Assembly (NCBI GenBank): GCA_945869935.1
Contig: CAMBSA010000131.1
Span: 1-6,095, forward strand
Reading direction: 5' to 3'
DNA length: 6,095 nt
Source of the DNA: Bordetella parapertussis
Lineage (GTDB): Bacteria > Pseudomonadota > Gammaproteobacteria > Burkholderiales > SG8-39
Below the pieces are notes generated by a model. It worked only from the letters and a program-made list of their open reading frames with translations, had not been told where the DNA came from and did no database searches. Each line of letters opens with the position of its first letter. The first letter of the stretch is position 1. Both the position numbers and the translations under genes were made by a program. Below are positions 5,683 through 6,095 of the stretch, piece after piece.

Positions 5683-6095
5683 TATCCGCCGAAGAATTTC
5701 CCCGTCAGCCAGTGGCACACCGCCGCCGCCATCTCATCCCCGTCGGGGAAGCCGATGTATTGCACGCCGAGCGGCAATCCATCCACCGCGAGGAACGGCA
5801 GGTTGAAGCTCGGCGCGCCGAGGCCGGATGACAGCGCGTTATAGCTGCGGTTGCCGTTGGATTCCAGCCCCATCGGTGCCGGCCCCACCGCCGAAGGCAG
5901 CAGGCAGCCGTCCGCTTCACTCGCGAACGCGACAAAGGCCGCCTTGATCTCCGCCCGCCGCGCGAGGGTGCGCGCGTAATCGGCATTGCTCATCTTCGCC
6001 GCCTGATCGAGGTAACCCGAGGTGCGCTTGCCGATGAGTTCGGGCGAGCGGCTCCGGTAACCCGACACCGGCCAGCGCATCTCGTAGGAGCAGAT
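5682..6095 (-). CDS. Amidase-signature family protein (C-terminal part; 5' end outside window)
   Basis: Members of this family hydrolyse carboxamide bonds with a Ser-cisSer-Lys triad, usually in the cytoplasm. The minus-strand frame enters from the window edge at 6095 (first visible residues I-C-S-Y-E) and stops at 5682-5684, giving 137 C-terminal residues of a protein normally about 450-500 long. The Met codon at 6078-6080 is internal, not a start. Family features visible are DGCLLPSAVGPAPMGLESNG, then SSGLGAPSFNLPF, then DGLPLGVQYIGFPDGDEM and a final helix ending in CHWLTGKFFGG; the order (small-residue PAP-G block, LG-P-LP, GLPLGVQ-IG, D/E) is the usual end of the fold. The catalytic triad and glycine-rich signature lie in the missing half, so activity and substrate cannot be judged. 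The gene is convergent with the transporter and not part of its operon. Confidence 0.82.
   Translation of the reverse strand: MCSYEMRWPVSGYRSRSPELIGKRTSGYLDQAAKMSNADYARTLARRAEIKAAFVAFASEADGCLLPSAVGPAPMGLESNGNRSYNALSSGLGAPSFNLPFLAVDGLPLGVQYIGFPDGDEMAAAVCHWLTGKFFGG

Noticed and set aside
1..6095. Mobile elements, CRISPR arrays, tRNA or rRNA genes, or long direct repeats
   Set aside because: None seen by eye; the window is densely filled by conserved metabolic and transport genes of uniform codon style.

Overview
The window comes from a GC-rich bacterial chromosome. Every reading frame used has strong G/C bias at the third codon position. The style of the phosphatidylserine decarboxylase C-terminus and of the transporter proteins suggests a proteobacterium, most likely betaproteobacterial (Burkholderiales/Rhodocyclales-like). 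That placement is an impression from protein style, not a computed result.

Layout: (1) 1-546, plus strand: the 3' part of psd (phosphatidylserine decarboxylase proenzyme), containing the autocleavage site. (2) 547-725: intergenic region with a strong GC hairpin just after psd, a 7-bp dyad at 670-690, and a good Shine-Dalgarno site at 715-720. (3) 726-5634, plus strand: a complete ABC importer cluster of the branched-chain amino acid (Liv/HAAT) family. Its order is periplasmic binding protein, LivH-type permease, a single-chain fusion of LivM-type permease and LivG-type ATPase, then LivF-type ATPase. (4) 5682-6095, minus strand: the 3' part of an amidase-signature family gene, convergent with the transporter.

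How the parts work together: the binding protein is exported by a Sec signal peptide and captures a small solute in the periplasm. It delivers the solute to the LivH/LivM membrane pair, and the LivG domain and LivF protein supply ATP hydrolysis. The usual five-gene system is reduced to four because LivM and LivG are one polypeptide. A rho-independent terminator-like hairpin lies between the binding-protein gene and the permease genes, which fits the common arrangement of making far more binding protein than membrane complex. The substrate cannot be read from the sequence.

I see no mobile element, CRISPR array, RNA gene or clear sign of horizontal transfer, and no radically new system. The points most worth a second look are the LivM-LivG fusion, a 9-codon mini-ORF that exactly bridges livH and the fusion gene with stop/start overlaps at both ends, an apparent insertion of two hydrophobic segments in LivH, and the attenuator-like leader before livH.
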